Source of the DNA: an uncultured Candidatus Melainabacteria bacterium
GTDB lineage: Bacteria > Cyanobacteriota > Vampirovibrionia > Gastranaerophilales > Gastranaerophilaceae
Direction of reading: 5' to 3'
NCBI GenBank assembly: GCA_934754515.1
Contig: CAKVIG010000008.1
Coordinates: 1-64,000, forward strand
Length of the DNA: 64,000 nt
Under the pieces are notes generated by a model. That model did no database searches, was not told the origin of the DNA, and saw only the letters and a list, made by a program, of their open reading frames with translations. Shown here piece by piece: positions 54,793 through 62,918 of the stretch (within the stretch, counting starts at the first letter, position 1; each line of letters starts with the position of its first letter). The translations under genes and the position numbers were made by a program.

Positions 54793-55872
54793 ATGGCAGG
54801 CAGTGCTTATATTCATATTCCATTTTGTAAATCAAAATGCAAATACTGTTCGTTTGTGTCATTTAATCGACCTGAATTAATTACGGGCTATATTTTTGCT
54901 TTGTTGAAAGATATTTCTGATAATTATAAAGGAGAAGAACTAAAGACGCTTTATTTTGGCGGTGGAACGCCTTCTCTTATTCCAATTGAACTGTTAAAGA
55001 AAGTTATAAACAAATTTAAACTTGCAGAAAATGCAGAAGTAACACTTGAACTCAATCCTGACGATGCGACGCAAGAATATTTAGACGGTTTAAAACAAAT
55101 TGGTATAAACCGTTTGAGTATCGGCTCGCAAACCTTTGATGATGAAATTCTGAAACTAATTGGCAGACGTCATAATTCAGCGCAAATAGTTGAAACTGTC
55201 AGTATGGCGAAAAACGCAGGATTTGAAAATATTAGCGTTGATTTGATTTATGGCTTGCCGACTCAAACCTTGGAGAAACTTAGCTCTGATTTGGATAAAT
55301 TTTTAAAACTAGGTATTCAACATATTTCAACTTACGGATTAAAAATAGAAACAAATTCTTTTTGGGGTAAAAATCCTCCGAGTGTTCCTGATGATGATAT
55401 TCAAGCGGATATGTACGAATTGATTAATCAGAAATTGGAACAAAACGGATTTTTCAGATATGAAGTCAGCAATTTTGCTCAAAAGGGTTTTGAATCCCGC
55501 CATAATTTGAATTATTGGGATAATAACGAATATTACGGTTTTGGAGTAGCTGCGCACGGTTATTTGGACGGTGCAAGATATTCAAATTTCACAACATTGG
55601 AAGAATATATGCAGAAACCTTCAACGCACGAGGTTGGGCATATTTTATCGGAAGAAGAAAAACTTGAAGAAGAAATCTTTTTAGGTTTTAGAAAGACAGA
55701 AGGAATTGATTGCGAACGCATAAAAGAACGTTTTAATATAGATTTTGAAACAAAATATGCGGACATTTTGAGGCAATATTCTGATTTTATTGAGCGAACG
55801 GAAAAAGGTTTTGCTCTTAATTTAAAAGGCGTTCTAGTGAGTAATATTATTTTAGCTGAGTTTTTACAATAA
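54793..55872 (+). CDS. hemW: HemW-like radical SAM protein
   Basis: 359 residues. The radical SAM cluster C12-x3-C16-x2-C19 is in HIPFCKSKCKYCSF, with TLYFGGGTPSL and ISVDLIYGLPTQT downstream, and the C-terminal HemN-type domain (YEVSNFA, HNLNYW, GFGVAAHGYL). HemW is thought to insert heme into proteins rather than oxidise coproporphyrinogen; it lacks the extra N-terminal residues of true HemN. It starts two bases after ftsQ. The next feature is a cobalamin riboswitch for other genes. Confidence 0.9.
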   Translation: MAGSAYIHIPFCKSKCKYCSFVSFNRPELITGYIFALLKDISDNYKGEELKTLYFGGGTPSLIPIELLKKVINKFKLAENAEVTLELNPDDATQEYLDGLKQIGINRLSIGSQTFDDEILKLIGRRHNSAQIVETVSMAKNAGFENISVDLIYGLPTQTLEKLSSDLDKFLKLGIQHISTYGLKIETNSFWGKNPPSVPDDDIQADMYELINQKLEQNGFFRYEVSNFAQKGFESRHNLNYWDNNEYYGFGVAAHGYLDGARYSNFTTLEEYMQKPSTHEVGHILSEEEKLEEEIFLGFRKTEGIDCERIKERFNIDFETKYADILRQYSDFIERTEKGFALNLKGVLVSNIILAEFLQ

Positions 55873-55883
55873 TTTTGACATTT

Positions 55884-56120
55884 GAGTTCGCTTATCATAC
55901 GATTAAATAAAATTGAATATTACGAGGAAAATGTGGTGAAAATCCGCTGCTGTGACGCAACCGTTAAAGTCGGAATACTACGTATTTAGAACTCATAATC
56001 TCTCACTTATTGCGGTAGAGGGTTATAGTTTACAAAATATATGCAAGCTACGATCCATGGCATTGCAAAAAGTTATTGTGTAAAAGATGTTTTCCTCATA
56101 TTCAAAAGAGGAATTTTTTA
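55884..56120 (+). promoter_or_regulatory. Cobalamin riboswitch with expression platform sequestering the ribosome-binding site
   Basis: Core consensus is visible at 55924-55978: GAGGAAAATGTGGTGAAAATCC, CTGTGACGCAACCG and the B12-box-like AGTCGGAATAC (written in pieces). P1 pairs GAGTTC (55884-55889) with GAACTC (55989-55994), and ATACG (55897-55901) with CGTAT (55981-55985). A following hairpin (about 55996-56026) has a loop with TTGCG that complements CGCAA of the L5 loop, the known L5-L13 kissing contact. TTCCTC (56092-56097) can pair with GAGGAA (56108-56113), which is the ribosome-binding site of the next gene, and T6 follows, so it may act both as terminator and as translation block. Confidence 0.85.
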
Positions 56121-56801
56121 TTGTCAAACGCAGTTCAAAGTATAAATAAAGCAAGCTCAGGACTTTGTCCGCACGGAATGTCGCCATCTGCGTGTCCGAT
56201 TTGTTCCGGCATGGGTGGCGGTGGTAGTATGCGTGTTGGTGAACGTCCGCAAAAAGCAGGCGAAATGAGTTATCACCAGTGCGCAATGATTGGTGCGATG
56301 ATGAAAGCTCGCCAAGCGCGTATTGAAGCTCACGAAAATAATCTAAAACAACACGTGGAAGCTGTTTTAGTATTTCAGCAAAATTTGGAGAAAATGACGC
56401 AGAAAATGTTAACATTTGCAAACCAAATTTCAAATAACTTTATTTTAAAACCTGTTGCGTTTACAATAAATAATATCGTCGTTCCAATCACAAATTTTGT
56501 TAAAAATATCCCAAATATTATTTCAAACTTTGCCGATAAAATGGCACAATTCAAACAAAAAATCGTAGATATTCAGGATAAATTGAACGCAATTTTTGGC
56601 GAAGCAAAAGCTTTTGTAGAAAAAAAGGTTTCAGAATTTGTAAGTGTTGTGAAATCAAAATTTGAAGGCCTTTTTAAAATTTTCAAAAAAGAAGATGCAA
56701 AAGATGAAGATACAAAAATTGATGAAGATAAAAAGATTTTTAATTTAAAAACTTTAATTCACAAATTAAGAAAAAAGAAAAAAGATGATACCGAAAATTG
56801 A
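56121..56801 (+). CDS. Unknown protein with Cys/His cluster, under cobalamin riboswitch
   Basis: 226 residues from the TTG at 56121, with GAGGAA seven bases upstream; a TTG at 56076 would run through the riboswitch platform. Near the N-terminus is a possible metal site, LCPHGMSPSACPICSGMGGGG (C-x-H-x7-C-x2-C in residues about 15-35). The rest is a long amphipathic helix region (about 60-190), without clear membrane spans, ending in a Lys/Asp-rich tail. The family is not recognised. The riboswitch implies repression by B12, so a role in cobalt or corrinoid uptake or a B12-sparing role is possible (inference). It overlaps the next gene by 17 bases. Confidence 0.75.
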   Translation: MSNAVQSINKASSGLCPHGMSPSACPICSGMGGGGSMRVGERPQKAGEMSYHQCAMIGAMMKARQARIEAHENNLKQHVEAVLVFQQNLEKMTQKMLTFANQISNNFILKPVAFTINNIVVPITNFVKNIPNIISNFADKMAQFKQKIVDIQDKLNAIFGEAKAFVEKKVSEFVSVVKSKFEGLFKIFKKEDAKDEDTKIDEDKKIFNLKTLIHKLRKKKKDDTEN

Positions 56802-58284
56802 TCAAGATATAGAATCAACAAGACATCAAAGAAATATGACTAAGACTCAAAAACGCAATGACTCAAATGTAAAAGAAGGCGTCATTGTTAATTCGTTTGT
56901 CAAAGACCCTTTACTTTCTCTTGATGAAACTTGTGATACATTGATTATTTCTAATACAAATATTGATTTGCCTCAAAAAGTTTATGAAAAAGAAACCAAA
57001 CAAAGAGATCCGCTAATTCCTTTGTGTATTGCAACTGTTGGGGTAATGGCTCTATTAGGCGGTTTTACCGCGATGATGAAAAAGTTTTCTAAAGGTAAAT
57101 TGGAAAGTACAAAGGAATATTTACTGCCTGGGATGACTCGCAACCACTGTATTAACGATGAAATTCATCAAAGTATTTTTAGTATGATTCAATCGCCAAG
57201 CAGAAAAACAATTTTGGCTTCATTAGGCGTTATTACACTTGGTTCAATGGCGTTTATGGGTAAAATCTTTATAGACGGATTCAAAGATGTTTGGATAAAA
57301 AAACAGGAAGCCGATATTCAAAAAAATCTTCAAGAAAATTTAATTGAAGTTGAAACGCAGTCTTTTTCAGGAAAAATCCAAATTATAAGAAGTATGTTAT
57401 CATCTAAGGCTAAAATATTTTCTCAAGAATTAGCATTCAAAGCTAAAGATGATAAGGCTTCAAGAAAAAATGATGAAGCAATCTCCTCTCGAAATAAAGA
57501 CAAAAAAATGTGGTTAATCGGCGGTGCAACACTTTTATCAATCTTGGGCTTAGGTTATTTTGCAACAAGAAACATTAGAAAAAGTGATGAATTTATTCGC
57601 AAAGGAATTAAAAATACAAAAACAGGTATTGATAATTTAATTAACGATTTCAATAGCGGAAAGCCGATTGACAATATTCAAGCGCATAATGGAATGATGC
57701 TTTCCGGAAAAGATGCCTATAAAGCATTAATCGAAAATATGCTTGAAACGATTTATGCAAAACCGGAAGAAGTTGAACGAGTTGTAAATAAATTGAATTT
57801 GCCCCAGGCTGAGAAAGAGGAATTTATTCGCCAACTAAAAGATGATATGAATCAGGCAACCGAACAGGTTAATCCGATGATGGGCGGTTCTGGACGTAAT
57901 AAAATTACGTATTTTTCACACGTAAATGACTATTTGTCATTCTTTTATGATTGGTTGATGAATCCTAAAAATCCGCAATTCAAGAATCTTTTCTTTGGAA
58001 TTGCAGGAGTTTCAGCACTCGCTTATGGTGGAAAGACAGCAGCAGAAGCTGTTAAAGATGTTCAAGTAAAAAAATATAATGCCGAAACTGAATTAGAACT
58101 TCAAAAACGCTTGGTATCGACAGAACTTAGAAATTTTAAGGCTAAAAAAGAATCCGCAATAGAACCTTTATGCGATGAATTCTATTTACAAAAAGACGCA
58201 GGTAAATCCAAAGAAGAATTGAAAATTATTGCAGATAATATTTTGTTTGAAATTAAAAATGGTCCTCCATTTGTTTATTCATAA
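56785..58284 (+). CDS. Unknown multi-spanning membrane protein, probably in the cobalamin-controlled operon
   Basis: 499 residues, unrecognised. Hydrophobic segments are seen at about 75-95 (LIPLCIATVGVMALLGGFTAM), 145-165 (TILASLGVITLGSMAFMG), 245-262 (MWLIGGATLLSILGLGYFA) and 405-420 (LFFGIAGVSALAYGG). Between them are long charged helices. No transporter or enzyme signature is visible. The start at 56785 overlaps the previous gene; ATG 56836 (MTKTQKR) is an alternative, as neither has a strong ribosome-binding site. With the Cys/His protein it forms a two-gene unit below the riboswitch. Confidence 0.7.
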   Translation: MIPKIDQDIESTRHQRNMTKTQKRNDSNVKEGVIVNSFVKDPLLSLDETCDTLIISNTNIDLPQKVYEKETKQRDPLIPLCIATVGVMALLGGFTAMMKKFSKGKLESTKEYLLPGMTRNHCINDEIHQSIFSMIQSPSRKTILASLGVITLGSMAFMGKIFIDGFKDVWIKKQEADIQKNLQENLIEVETQSFSGKIQIIRSMLSSKAKIFSQELAFKAKDDKASRKNDEAISSRNKDKKMWLIGGATLLSILGLGYFATRNIRKSDEFIRKGIKNTKTGIDNLINDFNSGKPIDNIQAHNGMMLSGKDAYKALIENMLETIYAKPEEVERVVNKLNLPQAEKEEFIRQLKDDMNQATEQVNPMMGGSGRNKITYFSHVNDYLSFFYDWLMNPKNPQFKNLFFGIAGVSALAYGGKTAAEAVKDVQVKKYNAETELELQKRLVSTELRNFKAKKESAIEPLCDEFYLQKDAGKSKEELKIIADNILFEIKNGPPFVYS

Positions 58285-58302
58285 TGCTTTTTAGCAAACA
58301 AA

Positions 58303-58322
58303 AAGCCGCAATCGATTGCGGC
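58303..58322. terminator. Hairpin after the cobalamin-controlled genes
   Basis: GCCGCAAT/ATTGCGGC stem. The T-tract is good only on the minus strand (TTTTTG), so plus-strand termination is uncertain. Confidence 0.5.
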
Positions 58323-58495
58323 ATTAACTCACGTTAGATAAAGGAGTGGAGGAGAAAATAAAGAAAAGAGATTATACTTTATTAATTCCACAATATATAT
58401 TTTTGATAACGCTTAGTATATAATATTTTTACAAATCTTTACAAAACTCAAACGAGTGAGTCTAAAATACAAACGACAATTGCAATACAAACAAT

Positions 58496-59010
58496 CGACA
58501 TTCGCGCCGCGAGCGTGCAGCGTTTAGCTGCGATAGCGAGCGAAAAAGTGCGGGTTTACTCGCTGTCTTGGATTATTCGGGCGAGCATAACATTCCAATA
58601 ACAACAAATCCTTACGGATTTTTCTTGTTATTTTCATGTTATTTGCTCTTACGGGCTTGCTCGCTAACGCTCGACATTGCCCTACAGAAAATCCGCAACA
58701 TCCATTTAGTCAAACACTCGTAAGAGTGTAGGAAGCGATAGCGTATTTTCTCTTTCTTTTCGTTCTTTTCTTTCTCTTTTCTTCGCAACAAAAGAGAAAG
58801 AAAAGGACATTAAAAAACTTTTTTATTTCAAAGACCTCTTACTTTTTCTTCTTTATTGCGATAAAAGAAGAAAAAGTAAGCAAAAAGAAGAAACTACGCA
58901 TTGTTTTCTACAACCTTACGGTTGTGGTCTGAATGAATGTAGCGGGTGAACCCGCACTTTCACGCTCACTATCGCAGCTAAACGCTGCACATTCGCGGCA
59001 CGATTGTCGG
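58496..59010. repeat. Family C element (about 515 bp) with inverted ends and a nested D insert
   Basis: 58496-58557 and 58949-59010 are imperfect inverted repeats of about 60 bp sharing GTGCAGCGTTTAGCTGCGATAG. The core holds CTTTCTCTTTTCTTCGCAACAAAAGAGAAAG-type and CTTACTTTTTCTTC/GAAGAAAAAGTAAG palindromes (58838-58856 with 58861-58880), as in the 42.3 kb copy. About 58562-58692 is a D insert. No transposase ORF. The rest of 58323-59090 shows no gene. Confidence 0.75.
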
Positions 59011-59090
59011 TCAATTCTGTCGGGGTTGCTTGTAAGCAGCGATAGTTAGAAAAATGTAAGGTTTTCTAGCAATCCATTGAAAATGGATTG

Positions 59091-59567
59091 CTATTTACAA
59101 TATTCCATAATATAGTCATCCATTACAAATCCGTTTCCGATATCAGAAACGACGCTGTCAATAATTTTGAAACCGTACTTCAAATATGCATCAATTGTAT
59201 TTTTGTTATATTTGTTTACTGTCAGTTGAATTTTATCAAAGCCAAAGTCTTTAATTTTTTCAAATACGACTTTCCCAATTCCTTTATGTCTAAAATCTTT
59301 TTTTATATAAAGTTTTGATAAAAACAAATAATCACTGTGAGGCGAAACCCCAATATATCCTATGCTTTGGTTCTCATAATTGATAAAATAATATCTGTAA
59401 TTTTTATTTTTCATTTGATTAATTATGGCATTTTCTGACTGGAATTTTTCAACCATATAATCTATTTGTTCGGCAGAAAGTATGCAAGGCCAATATTCAT
59501 GCCAAATTTCATTAGTTAGTTCAGCTAAAGTTTTTATATCATTTTCTTTGACTTCTATTAAATTCAC
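59091..59567 (-). CDS. GNAT-family N-acetyltransferase
   Basis: 158 residues from the GTG at 59567 (MNLIEVKEND), preceded by AGAGGTG; the frame opens at another GTG two codons earlier. Acetyl-CoA-binding motif A is LYIKKDFRHKGIGKVVFEKI, and motif B is NTIDAYLKYGFKIID. The acceptor is unknown. It lies next to the family C element and may be terminated by the hairpin at 58303. Expressed alone and divergent from the 94-residue gene. Confidence 0.88.
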   Translation of the reverse strand: MNLIEVKENDIKTLAELTNEIWHEYWPCILSAEQIDYMVEKFQSENAIINQMKNKNYRYYFINYENQSIGYIGVSPHSDYLFLSKLYIKKDFRHKGIGKVVFEKIKDFGFDKIQLTVNKYNKNTIDAYLKYGFKIIDSVVSDIGNGFVMDDYIMEYCK

Positions 59568-59634
59568 AAGCACCTCTTTTTCTTAGTATAGCAAAAAATA
59601 TTTTTACGAGTTTTTAATTTGTAAAGGAGTAAAT

Positions 59635-59919
59635 ATGTCTGATATTAGTTTTAAATCTACTTTCAAAATCCCTGTGAGCCAGTGGGGCGTAAATAATACA
59701 AAAAAAATTCAACTCAAGTCGATGGTTGCTTCGTATAATGGAATTGTTACGAAAGGAAAAGAACAAACTGCATTTGTTTCAATTGCGGACAAGAAAGATA
59801 TCGGTTTTATAAGGAAACTAAAAAAAATCGGCTATTATGAATTTAAACAAATAGAAGGCGAAAATATTAAAAAAGAATCTTTAGTTGATTATGTAAAAAA
59901 TTTCTTTAATAAGGATTAG
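59635..59919 (+). CDS. Small protein of unknown function
   Basis: 94 residues; ATG with AAAGGAG upstream, so very likely translated. It is basic, mixed alpha/beta (ISFKSTFKIPVSQWG, TAFVSIADKKDIGFIRKLKKIGYYEF), without signal peptide or membrane span. Family not recognised. Its end overlaps the end of the convergent flavoprotein gene by 14 bases. Confidence 0.65.
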   Translation: MSDISFKSTFKIPVSQWGVNNTKKIQLKSMVASYNGIVTKGKEQTAFVSIADKKDIGFIRKLKKIGYYEFKQIEGENIKKESLVDYVKNFFNKD

Positions 59920-61195
59920 TAATTCCTTCTTTTGCTACAAACGCGGTAGACCATGCATTTTGCAAATTGTATCCGCCGCAAAAACCGTCAATATCTAAAG
60001 CTTCACCAATACAGTAAATCTTCGGATATTTTTTTAGCTCCATCGTTTTAGGGTTAATTTCCACTAAATCGATTCCGCCTGCAGTAACCGTTTCTTCCCC
60101 TTTGTTAGTGCTGATAACGGTTAGTTCTAAATAGTGAATTCTATTTAGAATATAATCTCTTGTTTTGCCATCAATTTTATGCGCTTTAATTTCTGCAATA
60201 TCACCGATTAAATATTTAATAAGTCCGTGCGGTATAAATTTTGATAAAATATTTTTAACATCTTTGTGTGGATTTGTATTTAAAAGTTCTTGCAAGTTGA
60301 TTTCTTGCGGATACAAATCTAAATTTAATTTGTACGGGAAATTATCTCGAGCTTTTATTGATGAAATTTTGTATGCTAACGGACCTGATATTCCAAAGTG
60401 TGTGAATAATAAATCGTCTGTAATACCGTTGCAGTTCGCATTTTTTACTACAATTCCCGAAACTTCTTTAAATTTTTCTTTTGTGTTTAAACCAACTAAC
60501 GACGGTCTTGGTGGTATTATTTTAATATCAAAATTCTTTAAAAAATCGAATTTTGAATGTCCGCCAATCGCAATTACAATGTGTGAAAAGAGGTATTTAC
60601 AAGCGCGTGCTCCCCTCGCCCCTTGAGGGAGAGCGGATTGTCGACAGAGAGCGGAGGTATTTTGCGGAGCAAAAACCGAAGACTCGTTTACCGTCGACAA
60701 CCAAGCAGGGGTTGGGGGTGAGGGGTATTTCCTGCTAATAACTTTAAAGCATTCATCAATTTTTTCTATACCAACAACTTCTTCTCTTTGAATTTGAACA
60801 TCTTTTAAATGTTCCAAAATCTTCTCTCTGACATCTTTTGCGCTGTTAGAAGTCGGGAAAATTCTTTCATCCTCTTGAGTGTAAGTTTCAACGCCTAATT
60901 CGTCGAACAAAGCTAATGTATCATAAGTTGAAAATTTAGAAAAAACAGAGTATAAAAATTTTTCACCGCGTGGATAATTTTTTGCTAAATCTTTAAAATC
61001 GTATTCTGCATGTGCTAAATTACAACGCCCGCCTCCTGTCGGCAAAAGTGTTCTCAATGGCATTCCTTTATCAAATAAAGTAACGTCAAAGCCTTCTTTT
61101 TGTAATAAATATGCGCAAATACATCCTGACGCACCAGCACCTATTATTGCAATATTTGCGCCCGTTTTTGTATGTGTTTTAGATTCTTGTTCCAT
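59906..61195 (-). CDS. BaiN/HI0933-like flavoprotein carrying an in-frame repeat insertion
   Basis: 429 residues. FAD-binding IIGAGASGCICAYLL, the family hallmark LLPTGGGRCNLAH, DERIFPTSNSAKDV, HIVIAIGG and C-terminal GGIDLVEINPKTMELKKYPKIYCIGEALDIDGFCGGYNLQNAW (in parts). Relatives reduce diverse substrates, including bile-acid intermediates in BaiN. Between FKVISRK and KYLFSHIVIAIGG about 43 residues (157-199) are encoded by a family A repeat (60599-60727); they are Pro/Ala/Ser-rich and unlike the family. The frame is kept. The ATG overlaps folK by 17 bases. Confidence 0.88.
   Translation of the reverse strand: MEQESKTHTKTGANIAIIGAGASGCICAYLLQKEGFDVTLFDKGMPLRTLLPTGGGRCNLAHAEYDFKDLAKNYPRGEKFLYSVFSKFSTYDTLALFDELGVETYTQEDERIFPTSNSAKDVREKILEHLKDVQIQREEVVGIEKIDECFKVISRKYPSPPTPAWLSTVNESSVFAPQNTSALCRQSALPQGARGARACKYLFSHIVIAIGGHSKFDFLKNFDIKIIPPRPSLVGLNTKEKFKEVSGIVVKNANCNGITDDLLFTHFGISGPLAYKISSIKARDNFPYKLNLDLYPQEINLQELLNTNPHKDVKNILSKFIPHGLIKYLIGDIAEIKAHKIDGKTRDYILNRIHYLELTVISTNKGEETVTAGGIDLVEINPKTMELKKYPKIYCIGEALDIDGFCGGYNLQNAWSTAFVAKEGITNPY
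60599..60727. repeat. Family A repeat inserted in frame in the flavoprotein gene
   Basis: 129 bases, a multiple of three. Read on the minus strand it begins CCCCTCACCCCCAACCCC, has an inner inverted pair TTGTCGAC/GTCGACAA, and ends AATCCGCTCTCCCTC then GGGCGAGGGG. This is the same layout as the intergenic copies at 4.2 and 16.6 kb. Confidence 0.8.
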
Positions 61196-61679
61196 ACAAA
61201 ACGACCATTTCGGGGTTTTCTAATTCTTCATATAGTTCCATAACTGTTTTTTTATAAACAGGATGAACAAAATCTTGCGCAATTTCTAACATAGGAACAA
61301 GCACAAATGCGCGTTTGCAGAAGTTTCTGTGTGGAATTGTTAAACGCTCTGTATTAATTATTAAATCATCATAGAATAAAATATCTATATCCAATGTTCT
61401 ATCTATATAATTTTTAGATGCAATTCTTTTTCTGCCCAGTTGGTTTTCAATTCTTTGACATTCACTTAATAATTCTTCCGGAGTAAAGTTCGTTGAAATT
61501 TGTATAACAGCGTTTACAAACCAGTTTTCAGAGTTCATTAACCAAGGTTCTGATTCATAGAAAGATGAAGTTGCAACCACGTTAATTTTTTCAGATGCGT
61601 TTAGTAAGCTGGTAGCTTGTTGTAAGTAGCCAACTCTATCACCTAAATTAGAACCTAATGATAAATAAACGATTGCCAT
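61179..61679 (-). CDS. folK: 2-amino-4-hydroxy-6-hydroxymethyldihydropteridine pyrophosphokinase
   Basis: 166 residues. It transfers pyrophosphate from ATP to the pterin in folate synthesis. Start VYLSLGSNLGDR, SSFYESEPW, FVNAVIQI and the HPPK signature RKNYIDRTLDIDIL-like KNYIDRTLDIDILFYDD, then IPHRNFCKRAFVLVPM. folB and folP, frequent neighbours, are absent here. The end overlaps the start of the flavoprotein gene by 17 bases. Confidence 0.95.
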   Translation of the reverse strand: MAIVYLSLGSNLGDRVGYLQQATSLLNASEKINVVATSSFYESEPWLMNSENWFVNAVIQISTNFTPEELLSECQRIENQLGRKRIASKNYIDRTLDIDILFYDDLIINTERLTIPHRNFCKRAFVLVPMLEIAQDFVHPVYKKTVMELYEELENPEMVVLYGTRI

Positions 61680-61732
61680 AATTTGATTTTAGCAAGATAG
61701 TTGAATTCTTGTCAATAAAAAAATAAATAAAC

Positions 61733-61758
61733 AAAAAAAGAAGCCCGCAGGCTTCTTC
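61733..61758 (-). terminator. Intrinsic terminator after rpmE
   Basis: AAGAAGCC/GGCTTCTT stem with a 4-base loop; on the minus strand it ends in T7. Confidence 0.88.
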
Positions 61759-61779
61759 TTTTGTAAAATCTTAACAAAA

Positions 61780-61980
61780 CTATTTTGTTCCGTAACGTTT
61801 TTTGAATCTTTCAACACGTCCTTCAGAGTCAAGAATTTTTTGTTGACCTGTGTAGAATGGGTGGCAGTTTGAGCAAATTTCAACTGTTAGACCGTCTACA
61901 ACAGAACCTGTTTCGATTTCGTTACCGCAAACACATTTGATAACAGTTTTTTTATAATCTGGATGGATTCCGTCTTTCAT
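61780..61980 (-). CDS. rpmE: 50S ribosomal protein L31 (zinc-binding form)
   Basis: 66 residues. MKDGIHPDYKK start and the zinc cysteines C16-x-C18 and C36-x2-C39 (KCVCGN, ICSNCHPFYTG) mark the zinc-containing L31. It is monocistronic, with its own terminator. AAGAAGGTT lies upstream of the ATG. Confidence 0.97.
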   Translation of the reverse strand: MKDGIHPDYKKTVIKCVCGNEIETGSVVDGLTVEICSNCHPFYTGQQKILDSEGRVERFKKRYGTK

Positions 61981-62196
61981 TTTAACCTTCTTTCTTTATT
62001 CAAGATTCCAAACTTGAATTCTTTCGACCAAATACATTCTATTCTGCTAAATTTTATTTTGCAAGTATCATCTCTTTAAATATTAATTCTGTTTATAATT
62101 TGTAACATTTTTATTTAAAATCTCCTTTCTCCTTATTACTTAATTTTCTTAAATTGTAAATTTTTGTAAAAACTTAAAACAAATCTCAACCCTTTG
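61981..62196. other. AT-rich intergenic region between rpmE and rpsJ
   Basis: Divergent promoters of the two genes must lie here and just downstream. No repeat family or gene was seen. Confidence 0.6.
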
Positions 62197-62225
62197 TTGA
62201 CACTGATTTATGTTTGTTTTACGAT
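62197..62225 (+). promoter_or_regulatory. Promoter for rpsJ
   Basis: A perfect TTGACA (62197-62202), 17-base spacer and TACGAT (62220-62225). A leader of about 97 nt follows, with a TAGCC/GGCTA hairpin at about 62264-62281. Confidence 0.65.
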
Positions 62226-62328
62226 TAATATGCTATAGTCGAAAGAATAGCATAATCTTTATGTAGCCGATATTTTGGCTATGTATGTAAGATTATTGTG
62301 TAAAAGACATAAAATAAAGGAATGAAAA

Positions 62329-62646
62329 ATGACAACAGCTAAAAGACAAAGAATTAGAGTTTGTTTAAGATCTTACGAACACAAATTAGTTGATGTATCA
62401 GCTGAAAAAATCGTAGAAACAGCAAAAAGAACAGACGCTAAAGTAGCAGGTCCTATTCCTTTACCTACAAAAAGACGTATCTATTGTGTATTGCGTTCAC
62501 CACACGTAGACAAGAAGTCAAGAGAACACTTCGAAATTCGTACACACAAACGCATTATCGATATTTACGAACCTACTCAACAAACAACTGAAGAATTGAG
62601 TAGATTAGACTTACCAGCAGGCGTAGATATTGAAGTTAAATTATAA
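62329..62646 (+). CDS. rpsJ: 30S ribosomal protein S10
   Basis: 105 residues. RIRVCLRSYEHKLVD, KVAGPIPLPTKRRIYCVLRSPHVDKKSREHFEIRTHKR (family core) and a normal C-terminus. It also acts as NusE in antitermination. AAAGGAATGAAAA is upstream. It usually follows tuf; here it begins a cluster with its own promoter, apart from rpsL-rpsG at 13.7 kb. Confidence 0.97.
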   Translation: MTTAKRQRIRVCLRSYEHKLVDVSAEKIVETAKRTDAKVAGPIPLPTKRRIYCVLRSPHVDKKSREHFEIRTHKRIIDIYEPTQQTTEELSRLDLPAGVDIEVKL

Positions 62647-62654
62647 TTAAAACT

Positions 62655-62700
62655 TCATTCCCTCGCCCCTATGTGGGAGAGGGTTAGGGTGAGGGGTAAT
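62655..62700. repeat. Compact family A palindrome between rpsJ and rplC
   Basis: CATTCCCTCGCCCC ... GGGAGAGGG then TTAGGGTGAGGGG, the same unit as at 4.4, 45.6 and 52.0 kb. Confidence 0.75.
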
Positions 62701-62720
62701 TCCTGAACCAAAAGCCAAAA

Positions 62721-62918
62721 TTGAAAACTTAATAAGCATTATGCATATAATGTGAACTACGACGTCAGGTAAGACGGAAGGTGAAAACCCTTAAGGGATG
62801 ACTTTCAAAATGACGATTCCCATTTAGGTAAAGAGTAAGGCAGTAGCGCTCACAAGATGAAAGGCATATTTGTACAAAGCAGAAATGCACGAGTATATAT
62901 GTCGGAAAGGAAGACACA
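62721..62918 (+). promoter_or_regulatory. Promoter and long leader before rplC
   Basis: TTGAAA (62721-62726) and TATAAT (62746-62751) lie 19 bases apart. The roughly 160-nt leader from about 62758 to the rplC start contains ACGTCAGG and GACGGAAGGTGAAAACCC; the rpsL leader also has ACGTCAGG, and the rplD leader TAGACGGAAAGC. GGTGAAAACC can form a small hairpin. It is not recognised as a known riboswitch; ribosomal-protein autoregulation is a possibility. Confidence 0.4.

Noticed and set aside
58285..59090. A gene in the 0.8-kb gap before the GNAT gene
   Set aside because: Only repeat palindromes and the D insert are seen; no ORF with a start signal.
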